A DNA stretch of 38,857 bases from the NCBI GenBank assembly GCA_025356445.1, contig JANXSZ010000027.1:1-38857 (forward strand). The letters are read 5' to 3'. The position numbers and the translations under genes were made by a program. Of this stretch, positions 15,488 to 22,730 are shown piece after piece (position 1 is the first letter of the stretch; the number at the start of each line of letters is the position of its first letter). Under the pieces are notes generated by a model, which saw only the letters and a list, made by a program, of their open reading frames with translations, was not told the DNA's origin and ran no database searches. The stretch is from Betaproteobacteria bacterium. GTDB lineage: Bacteria; Pseudomonadota; Gammaproteobacteria; Burkholderiales; Burkholderiaceae_C.

Positions 15488-16746
15488 AAACGGTGCTGTT
15501 GGTGGCTTACGGTGGCGGTCATGTGAAAGCGCTGCTACCCGTAGCCCAGCGCATGCTGACGTTAGGCTTGGCGCGGACCGTGTTTTTGGCGCTGACCACC
15601 GCCGCGCCACTGGCACGCGCGGTGCCGGGTTTGGAGGTTTTGGGTTTTCAGGACATTTTGGCGCTGTACCCCACCGAGGTGCAGCAACGCGCTGTCCAGC
15701 ATGGCGAACGTCTGGCGCGTGGCTTGAGTGTGGCCGCCGCAGACCCTGCCGAGACCATCGCCTACCTGGGCCTGAGTTACGCCGATCTGGAAGACCAACT
15801 GGGCTTGGATGCCGCCGCCCGCAGCTATGCGCAGTACGGTCGCCAGTGCTTTTTGCCCCTGGGCCCGCTGACTTGCTTGCTGCAATCGCTTCAGCCTGCT
15901 TTGGTGATCGCCACCAACTCGCCCCGCGCTGAACGTGCCGCCTTGCAAGCGGCCCGAAATCTCGCTATCCCCACGCTGTGTTTGGTTGACCTGCTGGCCA
16001 TTTTGGAGCGTCCTTTGCTTGCGCAGGCGGCCTATGCCGATAGCCTGTGCGTGCTCAATGCGGGTGTGCGCGACAGCTTGATCGCGGCGGGGCGCAGTGC
16101 CGCCACCGTCCACGCCACCGGCAACCCTGCCTTTGATAGCCTGTGCAGCGATGAAAACCGCGCTTTGGGGGCCACCTACCGCGCACAAGCTGGATGGGGT
16201 GCAGCGGGGAATGACGCGCTTCATGTGCTGCTCTACGCCTCGTCGCCCGAACCGGTTGAATACCCTGGTGTCTCAGGACAAGGCAATCCGCAATTCCCCC
16301 GCCATGTGGAGCGTGCCTTGATTGCCGCCGTGCTGGCCAACCCGCGCTTGGCGCTGTGGATTCGCCGCCATCCCAGCGAGCCAGCGTGTGTTGTCGGGCA
16401 GGATGGCGTGCCCCTGCACCTACGCATCCAAGTCAGCACGCCGAACATGGCTTTGCACGGCTGCGTGCAGGGTTGCGATGAGGTCGTCGTCACCATGTCC
16501 ACCGTGGGGGTGGAGGGGCAAATGGCTGGCAAACCTGTCACGCAGGTGGACGGCTCCATCCTCAGCCACCTGAGTCCGTTTGAGGCGCTGGGGTTTGCGC
16601 AGCGGACGGTGAGGGTGGATGACGTGGCACAGGTCTACGCTTCATCGTCCTTTCAACCGCTGACCGTCTCTGCGACGGCACACGCGACCGGGCAGGCCAC
16701 AGACCGCGTGCTGGACGTGTTGCGCCAGACAGCGGGACTGTGCTGA
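15484..16746 (+). CDS. GT-B-like putative glycosyltransferase (HP and S-T motifs)
   Basis: 420 residues, soluble, not assignable to a named family with certainty. The N-terminus VKTVLLVAYGGGHVKALLPV has the Gly-rich GGGH loop seen in GT-B enzymes. The C-terminal half contains LLYASSPEPVEYPG, then IRRHPSE with H296-P297, and TMSTVGVEGQMAGKPV with S339-T340 and E344. An HP motif followed by an S-(S/T) motif before a glutamate is a known hallmark of bacterial CMP-sugar users (sialyltransferase families and Kdo transferases such as KpsC/KpsS). With neuA/B/C-like genes just downstream, I suggest it transfers the CMP-activated nonulosonic acid. The GTG at 15484 overlaps the asnB stop by four bases, and its own TGA shares one base with the next ATG. 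Confidence 0.65.
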   Translation: MKTVLLVAYGGGHVKALLPVAQRMLTLGLARTVFLALTTAAPLARAVPGLEVLGFQDILALYPTEVQQRAVQHGERLARGLSVAAADPAETIAYLGLSYADLEDQLGLDAAARSYAQYGRQCFLPLGPLTCLLQSLQPALVIATNSPRAERAALQAARNLAIPTLCLVDLLAILERPLLAQAAYADSLCVLNAGVRDSLIAAGRSAATVHATGNPAFDSLCSDENRALGATYRAQAGWGAAGNDALHVLLYASSPEPVEYPGVSGQGNPQFPRHVERALIAAVLANPRLALWIRRHPSEPACVVGQDGVPLHLRIQVSTPNMALHGCVQGCDEVVVTMSTVGVEGQMAGKPVTQVDGSILSHLSPFEALGFAQRTVRVDDVAQVYASSSFQPLTVSATAHATGQATDRVLDVLRQTAGLC

Positions 16747-17801
16747 TGCGAACCTTGAGCCTTTGCGAGGCCACAGCGTGGTTTGACGCGCTTCCCGCCA
16801 CGCGGGCAGGCCAGCACAAACCTGCCACGTTGCACCCCGCTTACGTCCATGCGGATGCGCAGCGTGACCCCGCTTTGCGGCCGGTATTCGCAGGTTTCGA
16901 ACGCCACGGCGAGCGCTGGCTGCATGGCTTGCACACCACCGCCATCCCCCACACCTCCAACACCTCCGATACCTCTGGTACCCCTTGGCGTGATGCCAGC
17001 GCTCCCTACGGTTATGCCGGAGGCTGGGCCAGCACAGACGATGTGGATTTCTTAAGCGCTGCTTGGCAGGCCCACACCGCGTGGTTGCAGGCGCAGGGCG
17101 TGGTTGTCGAGTACCTGCGTTTCCACCCGATGGCGGCGAACCACCGGGGTTACAGCGGGTACGTCACGCCGAATCGCCGCGTCGTCTGGCTGGATACGCA
17201 AGGTGATTTTGCAGCGCAGTACGCGCCCCGCTTGCGCACGGCACTGCACAAAGCAGAGCGCTCAGGTCTTGCCGTCACGGCACTGGCCGGTGCAGCCTTG
17301 TCGTTCGCCACCTACCACCGTGCTGCCATGCAGGCCATGGGCACCAGTGCGTTCTATGTGTGGCCAGATGTCTGCTTTGAAGCGCTGGCCGCTGTACCGG
17401 GTGCCCAGGTGGTGGTGTGCCATGCTGAAAACACCAACCCTGCTGACCCCACCCAGTGGCTCGCCGCCGCCCTGATGCTGAACCAGCCCACGCTCGCCGA
17501 ATACCACCTCGCCGCCACCGTTCCCGCAGGCCGTGCCATGGCCGCGTCGTCCTACCTGTTGCACCGCATTGCCCAACAGGCCCAAGCTGCCGGCCAGCAC
17601 ACGCTCTACTTGGGCGGAGGCAGTTCGGCGGCTGTGGACAATTCTTTGCTGTTCTTCAAAAGTGCATTCTCGTCCCTGCAAACCGATTACCTCACCGGCA
17701 CCCAGGTGCTGAATGCCGAGGCGTACCGCGCCGTGCAAGTCGCCCACCCCGAAGCTTGGGCGGCTCACCCTGAGCGGCTAATTTTTCACAGACTGGTGTA
17801 A
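16746..17801 (+). CDS. FemAB/GNAT-fold acyltransferase-like protein
   Basis: 351 residues, soluble. LRTALHKAERSGLAV matches the (L/I)RKA.(R/K).G(V/L).V block of FemAB-like and related GNAT-fold proteins. YLLHRIAQQAQAAG followed by YLGGGSSAAVDNSLLFFKSA matches their C-terminal LGGG....D.L..FK signature. Known relatives transfer aminoacyl or acyl groups to peptidoglycan precursors or to sugars. In this operon no LegH/PglD-type acetyltransferase is visible, so this protein is a candidate for N-acylation of the 4-amino sugar or of the finished nonulosonate; that is inference. A Thr/Ser/Pro-rich insert lies near residues 60-80 (HTSNTSDTSGTPW). The ATG at 16746 shares one base with the preceding stop. 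Confidence 0.65.
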   Translation: MRTLSLCEATAWFDALPATRAGQHKPATLHPAYVHADAQRDPALRPVFAGFERHGERWLHGLHTTAIPHTSNTSDTSGTPWRDASAPYGYAGGWASTDDVDFLSAAWQAHTAWLQAQGVVVEYLRFHPMAANHRGYSGYVTPNRRVVWLDTQGDFAAQYAPRLRTALHKAERSGLAVTALAGAALSFATYHRAAMQAMGTSAFYVWPDVCFEALAAVPGAQVVVCHAENTNPADPTQWLAAALMLNQPTLAEYHLAATVPAGRAMAASSYLLHRIAQQAQAAGQHTLYLGGGSSAAVDNSLLFFKSAFSSLQTDYLTGTQVLNAEAYRAVQVAHPEAWAAHPERLIFHRLV

Positions 17802-17805
17802 CGTT

Positions 17806-18537
17806 ATGGCTGCTCATTCGCTGCGAGAAAATGTGTTCGAACGTGTTTTCCAAACCCGCCCCTGGGGCCAGTACCCCGGTGAGGATGTGGTGCGTTTCGT
17901 AGCACGGCACTTTTTTGCAGCGCCTGACAGGTCGCAGGTGCGCTTGCTGGAAGTGGGCAGCGGCACCGGGGCCAACCTGTGGTTCATGGCCCGCGAAGGC
18001 TTTAGCGTCCATGGTATTGACGCCGCACCCACAGGTGTTGCCAAAAGCTGCGAACGGCTGGACCGTGAAGTGCCCGGCTGGCGCGAGCGGGGAGGCCAAG
18101 TGCAGGTGGGGGACTTCGCGCAGTTGCCTTACCCCGATGGCACTTTCGATGCCGTGCTGGACGTGGCCGCCGTCTGTTATGCCCCATGGGCGTCGGCCCG
18201 TGCCGTTTACGCCGAGTTGGCGCGGGTGACGAAGCCGGGCGGTCGCCTGTTCAGCCGCACCTTTGCGCAAGGCTGCTGGGGTGAGGGCACAGGGTGCGAG
18301 TTGGCACCGCATTTTTGGGCCTGCACCGAAGGGCCGCTGGCCAACCTGGGGGGCACGCGTTTCACCTCGCCCGATGACGTTTCTGCGCTGTGCCAAGGTT
18401 GGGAGGTGGAACGCATCGGCTTGGAGGTGCGCCGCGACTCAGCTGAGCAACCCTGCGTGCAGCAGCTCATCATTCAAGCTGTAAAACTGCATGAAAACAG
18501 AGCTTTAAGCAATACTGATGGGCATAATAAGCTATGA
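17806..18537 (+). CDS. Class I SAM-dependent methyltransferase
   Basis: 243 residues. Motif I is VRLLEVGSGTGANLWFMARE (about residues 45-64), followed by an acidic strand end VHGID. Post-motif elements GDFAQLPYPDGTFDAVLD and RVTKPGGRLFSRTF are typical of the Methyltransf_11 family (PF08241). It probably O- or N-methylates a sugar of the glycan or its nucleotide precursor; the target is not readable. It starts four bases after the acyltransferase stop and its TGA overlaps the neuA-like ATG (ATGA). The last ~20 residues (AVKLHENRALSNTDGHNKL) come from an unusually AT-rich stretch resembling the mini-repeats, so the natural C-terminus may have been changed by a repeat insertion. Confidence 0.88.
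   Translation: MAAHSLRENVFERVFQTRPWGQYPGEDVVRFVARHFFAAPDRSQVRLLEVGSGTGANLWFMAREGFSVHGIDAAPTGVAKSCERLDREVPGWRERGGQVQVGDFAQLPYPDGTFDAVLDVAAVCYAPWASARAVYAELARVTKPGGRLFSRTFAQGCWGEGTGCELAPHFWACTEGPLANLGGTRFTSPDDVSALCQGWEVERIGLEVRRDSAEQPCVQQLIIQAVKLHENRALSNTDGHNKL
18470..18536 (+). repeat. AGCTAT-type AT-rich segment at the methyltransferase/neuA junction
   Basis: Contains TTCAAGCTGTAAAACTGC, GAGCTTTAAGC and CATAATAAGCTATGAATA. It is much richer in A/T than its surroundings and supplies both the stop of the methyltransferase and the start of the next gene. CATAAT at 18523-18528 sits five bases before the ATG at 18534 and could be an internal -10 box. Confidence 0.35.
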
Positions 18538-19262
18538 ATATAAGAGCAAATAAGGCCTCCCTCACCGTGGCTGTGGTCTGCGCACGCGGTGGCTCCAAAG
18601 GTCTGCCTGGCAAGAACATCCGCTCTTTCACAGGCAAGCCCCTCATCGCCCACACCATCGCCCAAGCGCTGGCTTGCCCTGGCATTGACGCCGTGTGGGT
18701 GTCTACCGACGACGCCGCCATCGCCGAGGTGGCCCGTGCCTGCGGTGCCGCAGTGCCCTACTTGCGACCGGTTGAGTTGGCGACCGATGCCGCGCCCAAA
18801 ATTCCCGCCATCGAGCATCTGGTGGCGCACATGGAAGCCCTGGGCCACAGCGTGGCGACGGTGATTGATTTGCAGTCTACCTCGCCGCTGCGCAGCGTGG
18901 CCGATATTCAAGCAGCGATGGCCTTGGGGGCCTTGGATGCGGGCCGCGCACTGGTCGTCAGCGTCACCGAGGTGTCGCACAACCCCTACTATGCGATGGT
19001 GGAAGTGCAGGCGGATGGGCTGCTGGCCCAGAGCAAAACGCTGCCCAGCCATGTGGTTCGCCGCCAGGATGCGCCCCAGGTCTGGGGGCTGAACGGGGCG
19101 CTCTACGTCTGGCCGCGTGCCCTGTTGGCCCAAGCGGCCACCCAGGGTTTTTGGACCGTGCCGATACGCGCCAGCGTGATGCCCCGCGAGCGTTCGGTGG
19201 ACATTGACGATGCGCTGGATTTTGAATGGGCCGAGTTTTTAGCGGCCAAGCAAGGATTGTGA
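18534..19262 (+). CDS. neuA: CMP-nonulosonate (acylneuraminate) cytidylyltransferase
   Basis: 242 residues. The nucleotide-binding signature VVCARGGSKGLPGKNIRSF (about 14-32) is the NeuA/KdsB-type ARGGSKG(L/I)P.KN motif. DLQSTSPLRS and PQVWGLNGALYVW are further family blocks, and the C-terminal DIDDALDFEWAE matches the conserved DID...DF..AE ending. The enzyme couples CTP to a nonulosonic acid, giving the CMP-sugar donor. Given the companion genes, a LegF-type substrate (legionaminic acid or relative) is more likely than Neu5Ac, by inference. Its ATG overlaps the methyltransferase stop (ATGA) and its TGA shares a base with the neuB-like ATG. Confidence 0.92.
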   Translation: MNIRANKASLTVAVVCARGGSKGLPGKNIRSFTGKPLIAHTIAQALACPGIDAVWVSTDDAAIAEVARACGAAVPYLRPVELATDAAPKIPAIEHLVAHMEALGHSVATVIDLQSTSPLRSVADIQAAMALGALDAGRALVVSVTEVSHNPYYAMVEVQADGLLAQSKTLPSHVVRRQDAPQVWGLNGALYVWPRALLAQAATQGFWTVPIRASVMPRERSVDIDDALDFEWAEFLAAKQGL

Positions 19263-20326
19263 TGAACAGCGTTTTTAACCCGGCTTTCAACAAGGCCATC
19301 CACAAGGTTTTCGTCATTGCCGAAGGCGGCGTGAACCACAACGGCAGTCTCTCCCTGGCCTGTCAACTGGCCGATGCCGCGTTGGCCGCAGGCGCAGATG
19401 CCATCAAATTCCAAACCTTCCGCGCCGAGGACGTGGTGACACCCACGGCCCAAACCGCCGACTACCAGCGCACCAACACGGGTGCCACCAGCCAGTTCGC
19501 GATGATTCAAGCACTGGAACTCAGCTTTGCTGAACACCAGCAACTCGCCGCCCACTGCACCAGCATCGGCATCGAGTTCTTTTCTACCCCATTTTCAGAA
19601 AAAGCCGTGGCCGATTTGGTGCGCTTGGGTGTCCAGCGCTTGAAGCTGCCTTCGGGCGAAATCACCAACAAACCGCTGATCGAGTGCGTGGCGGATACCG
19701 GCTTGCCGCTGCTGATGTCCACTGGCATGTCCACGCTGGCCGAGGTGCTGACTGCGCTGGGCTGGATTCAGGCCCGGTGGGCTGTGCTGGGCGTTTCACC
19801 CGGTTTGTGCGTGATGCACTGCACCTCTGCCTACCCCGCGCCCGCAGACGCCCTGAACCTGCGTGCCATCGCGACACTGGCCCAAGCGACGGGCTTACCG
19901 GTCGGCTATTCTGACCACAGCCTGGGCACACAAGCCGCCTGGGCTGCTGTCGCGCTGGGGGCCATGGCTGTTGAGAAGCACCTGACACTCGACAAAACCC
20001 TGCCTGGCCCTGACCACGTAGCCTCCGCAGACCCCGCTGAATTGGCCGCGTTGGTGGCGGGCATACGCCGCATCGAAACCATGCTGGGCGACGGCATTAA
20101 AGCCCCGCAACCTATCGAGGCCAACACCCGTGACGTGGCCCGCCGCAGCATCGTCACCACCCGTGGTTTGCCCGCTGGCCATGTGTTGCAAGCCACAGAT
20201 TTGGCCCTGCGTCGCCCTGGCACCGGCTTGCAACCCGACCAGTGGGAAGCCGTCATCGGCCAGCGCCTGCGCCACGCCACGCCCGCGCACGAGGTGTTGC
20301 ACGCGGCCATGCTGGGGGCTGCATGA
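19262..20326 (+). CDS. neuB: Nonulosonic acid synthase (NeuB/LegI family)
   Basis: 354 residues. It condenses phosphoenolpyruvate with a six-carbon amino sugar to make a nine-carbon acid. The TIM-barrel part shows FVIAEGGVNHNGSL, ADAIKFQTFRAEDV, LKLPSGEITNKPLI, LLMSTGMSTLAEV, GYSDHSLGT and VEKHLTLDKTLPGPDH. The C-terminal ~65 residues are a SAF antifreeze-like domain (RRSIVTTRGLPAGHVLQ, ALRRPGTGLQPDQW). The PSGEITN and KHLTLDKTLPGPDH wording fits the LegI/NeuB2-like subgroup as I recall it, rather than Neisseria NeuB, which has IGSGECNN. I chose the ATG at 19262, overlapping the previous TGA, over an upstream ATG at 19226. Confidence 0.94.
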   Translation: MNSVFNPAFNKAIHKVFVIAEGGVNHNGSLSLACQLADAALAAGADAIKFQTFRAEDVVTPTAQTADYQRTNTGATSQFAMIQALELSFAEHQQLAAHCTSIGIEFFSTPFSEKAVADLVRLGVQRLKLPSGEITNKPLIECVADTGLPLLMSTGMSTLAEVLTALGWIQARWAVLGVSPGLCVMHCTSAYPAPADALNLRAIATLAQATGLPVGYSDHSLGTQAAWAAVALGAMAVEKHLTLDKTLPGPDHVASADPAELAALVAGIRRIETMLGDGIKAPQPIEANTRDVARRSIVTTRGLPAGHVLQATDLALRRPGTGLQPDQWEAVIGQRLRHATPAHEVLHAAMLGAA

Positions 20327-21495
20327 CGGAATCTGACGCGCCGCGCCGCATCTTCTACGTTACCGGCACGCGGGCTGACTTTGGCTTGATGGCGGCCACG
20401 CTGCAAGGCATCGCGGCCCACCCCCAGCTTGCGTTACAGGTGGCCGTTACCGGAATGCACCTCAGTGCCCAATTCGGCCACACGGTGGATGAGGTGGAAA
20501 CCGCCTTGCCGTTGGGCAGCATCGTCGCCCGCATCCCTGTGGACATTGACGAGCGCAGTCCGGCGGCCATGTCCCGCGCGGTGGGCCAAACACTGCTGGG
20601 GCTGACGGCTGCGATGGACGCCCACAAGCCCCATATCGTCTTGCTGCTGGGTGACCGGGGCGAGATGCTGGCCGGCGCCATTGCTGCGCTGCACCTGGGT
20701 ATTCCCGTCGCGCATTTACACGGCGGGGAACGCACTGGCACGGTGGACGATGCCATCCGCCATGCCATCACCAAGCTGAGCCATTGGCATTTCGTTGCCA
20801 CCGAGGCGTCCCGCGAGCGGGTGGTTCGCCTGGGCGAGCAAGCCGATCGTGTCTGGGTGACAGGTGCCCCTAGCCTGGATGGCCTGAATACCATTGCAGC
20901 CGCTGCGCCGCGTGACGAGGTGCTGGCACGACTGGGTTTGCAGGCGAGCGCCCGCTATGCGCTGGTGCTGTTTCACCCTGTGGTGCAAGAGGCACAAAGT
21001 GCTGTGGCGCAAACGCAGGCGCTGGTGGAGGCGTTGAAAGTGACCAGCAACGATTCAGCCTTGCGCGTGGTCTGGCTGGCCCCCAACGCCGATGCAGGTT
21101 CCGGTAGCATCGTGTCCGTCTTGGGCAATGCCAGCGAAACGTGGCCCGCGTTGCACACCCTCACCCACTTGCCCCGCGATGCCTACGTTCAAGCGTTGGC
21201 ACAGGCCGACGTGCTGGTGGGCAATTCGTCGTCCGGCATCTTGGAGGCGGCCAGCTTGGGCACGCCGGTTGTCAATATCGGTAACCGCCAACGCAACCGC
21301 GAGCGCAACGCCAACACGCTGGACTGCGACACCACGACCGCCGCCATCACCGCCGCGCTGCAACAGGCACTGGCCCACGGTCGCTATCCGGCTGAGAACC
21401 GCTATGGCGACGGCCAGTCCAGCCCCCGCATCGTGCAACTGCTGGCCGAGACACCCGTTGCCGCCGATTTGCTCGACAAAGTGAACAGCTACTGA
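20323..21495 (+). CDS. neuC: Hydrolysing UDP-N-acetyl-sugar 2-epimerase (NeuC/LegG family)
   Basis: 390 residues. The start RRIFYVTGTRADFGLM is the family signature. Later blocks are LLLGDRGEMLAGAIAA, VAHLHGGERTGTVDDAIRHA, KLSHWHFVATEASRERVVRL, and VGNSSSGILEAASLGTPVVN followed by IGNRQRNRER. These enzymes hydrolyse a UDP-sugar and epimerise C2, giving ManNAc (NeuC) or 2,4-diacetamido-2,4,6-trideoxymannose (LegG). With PglE- and PglF-like genes next door the second substrate is more plausible. The ATG at 20323 overlaps the neuB-like stop (ATGA); an upstream ATG at 20242 would give a non-homologous extension. Two bases separate its stop from the aminotransferase ATG. Confidence 0.93.
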   Translation: MTESDAPRRIFYVTGTRADFGLMAATLQGIAAHPQLALQVAVTGMHLSAQFGHTVDEVETALPLGSIVARIPVDIDERSPAAMSRAVGQTLLGLTAAMDAHKPHIVLLLGDRGEMLAGAIAALHLGIPVAHLHGGERTGTVDDAIRHAITKLSHWHFVATEASRERVVRLGEQADRVWVTGAPSLDGLNTIAAAAPRDEVLARLGLQASARYALVLFHPVVQEAQSAVAQTQALVEALKVTSNDSALRVVWLAPNADAGSGSIVSVLGNASETWPALHTLTHLPRDAYVQALAQADVLVGNSSSGILEAASLGTPVVNIGNRQRNRERNANTLDCDTTTAAITAALQQALAHGRYPAENRYGDGQSSPRIVQLLAETPVAADLLDKVNSY

Positions 21496-21497
21496 CC

Positions 21498-22730
21498 ATG
21501 AATGCCCCCCCACCCCCACTTTCCTCACTTCACTCACTTCCCACGCTTCAACCTCAAGCGCTTCCAGAGCGGGTTTGGCTGTCATCCCCGCACATGGGGG
21601 ACGCCGAAGCTGCCTTTGTCACCGAAGCGTTCACCACCAACTGGATTGCGCCTTTAGGCCCACATGTTGATGCCTTTGAGCGTGAATTGGCGGCCCATGT
21701 TGGCGTCGGCCATGCTGCGGCGCTCAGCTCCGGCACAGCCGCATTGCATCTGGCGCTGCTGCTGCTGGGCGTGCAACCCGGCGACACCGTATTTTGCTCA
21801 GGGTTGACGTTTGTGGGCAGCTGCAACCCCATCCTCTACTGTGGTGCCCGGCCCGTGTTCATTGACGCTGAGCCGCAGACCTGGAATATGTCGCCCGCCG
21901 CTTTGGAGCGCGCTTTGGAATGGGCACGGCGTGAGGGGCGGATGCCGCGTTGTGTGGTCATCGTCAACCTCTATGGCCAGAGCGCGGACATGGACGCCTT
22001 GCTGCCTGTCTGCGAACGCTATGGCGTGCCTGTACTCGAAGATGCTGCTGAATCCTTGGGTGCATGCTATAAAAACCGCAGCAGCGGAAGCTTTGGTCGC
22101 GTTGGCGTGTACTCGTTCAATGGCAACAAAATCATCACCACTTCGGGCGGCGGGATGCTGGTGGCAGACGATGCCGATTTGGTCGCCCGCGCCCGCAAGC
22201 TCGCCACCCAAGCCCGTGAAACCGCACGGCATTACGAACACGCCGAGGTGGGCTTCAACTACCGCCTGAGCAACGTGCTGGCGGGCATTGGCCGAGGTCA
22301 GTTACAGGTGCTGGGGCAGCGCGTGGCGCAGCGCCGCGCTGTGTTCGAGCGCTACCGTACCGCGTTGGTCGATCTGCCACAGGTGCAGTGGATGCCGCAG
22401 CCTGACGGGTTTTATTCGACCCGCTGGTTGAGCTGCTTCACACTGCAAGTCCCTGACGCCGCGACCCAGTGTGAACGCATCCTGCAAGCGCTGGAGTGCC
22501 ACGCCATCGAGGCTAGACCGGTGTGGAAGCCTATGCAGCTGCAGCCTCTGTTTGCCGGGGCACCGTACTTCAGTCACGCCCCGGGCGTGCTTGGGGGCGA
22601 TGTGTCTGCCCACCTGTTCGCCAGCGGCATCTGTCTGCCCTCAGGCTCGAATTTGACCGCCGAGCAGCAAACCCGTGTGATTGCGCATTTGCGGGATGCC
22701 CTCAAGCAGGCTGGAGTTGGCGGTGCGTAG
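21498..22730 (+). CDS. PglE/LegC-like UDP-4-keto-sugar aminotransferase (DegT family)
   Basis: 410 residues. A PLP-dependent DegT/DnrJ/EryC1/StrS aminotransferase. The blocks SSPHMGDAEAAFVTEAFTTN, WIAPLGPHVDAFE, ALSSGTAALHLALLLLGV, LEDAAESLGACYKN, SFNGNKIITTSGGGM with the PLP lysine K211, and HYEHAEVGFNYRLSNVLAG follow Campylobacter PglE very closely in my memory. PglE converts UDP-4-keto-6-deoxy-GlcNAc to the 4-amino sugar, the branch point for bacillosamine and legionaminic acid. The first ~25 residues are a Pro/Leu-rich extension not seen in PglE; the start could lie further downstream. The stop codon overlaps the start region of the PglF-like gene. Confidence 0.9.
   Translation: MNAPPPPLSSLHSLPTLQPQALPERVWLSSPHMGDAEAAFVTEAFTTNWIAPLGPHVDAFERELAAHVGVGHAAALSSGTAALHLALLLLGVQPGDTVFCSGLTFVGSCNPILYCGARPVFIDAEPQTWNMSPAALERALEWARREGRMPRCVVIVNLYGQSADMDALLPVCERYGVPVLEDAAESLGACYKNRSSGSFGRVGVYSFNGNKIITTSGGGMLVADDADLVARARKLATQARETARHYEHAEVGFNYRLSNVLAGIGRGQLQVLGQRVAQRRAVFERYRTALVDLPQVQWMPQPDGFYSTRWLSCFTLQVPDAATQCERILQALECHAIEARPVWKPMQLQPLFAGAPYFSHAPGVLGGDVSAHLFASGICLPSGSNLTAEQQTRVIAHLRDALKQAGVGGA

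Noticed and set aside
18534-21495. Host-like sialic acid (Neu5Ac) mimicry pathway
   Set aside because: The adjacent PglE- and PglF-like genes and the wording of the NeuB motifs fit a 5,7-diamino nonulosonate better. Neu5Ac is not excluded, but it would leave those two genes unexplained.
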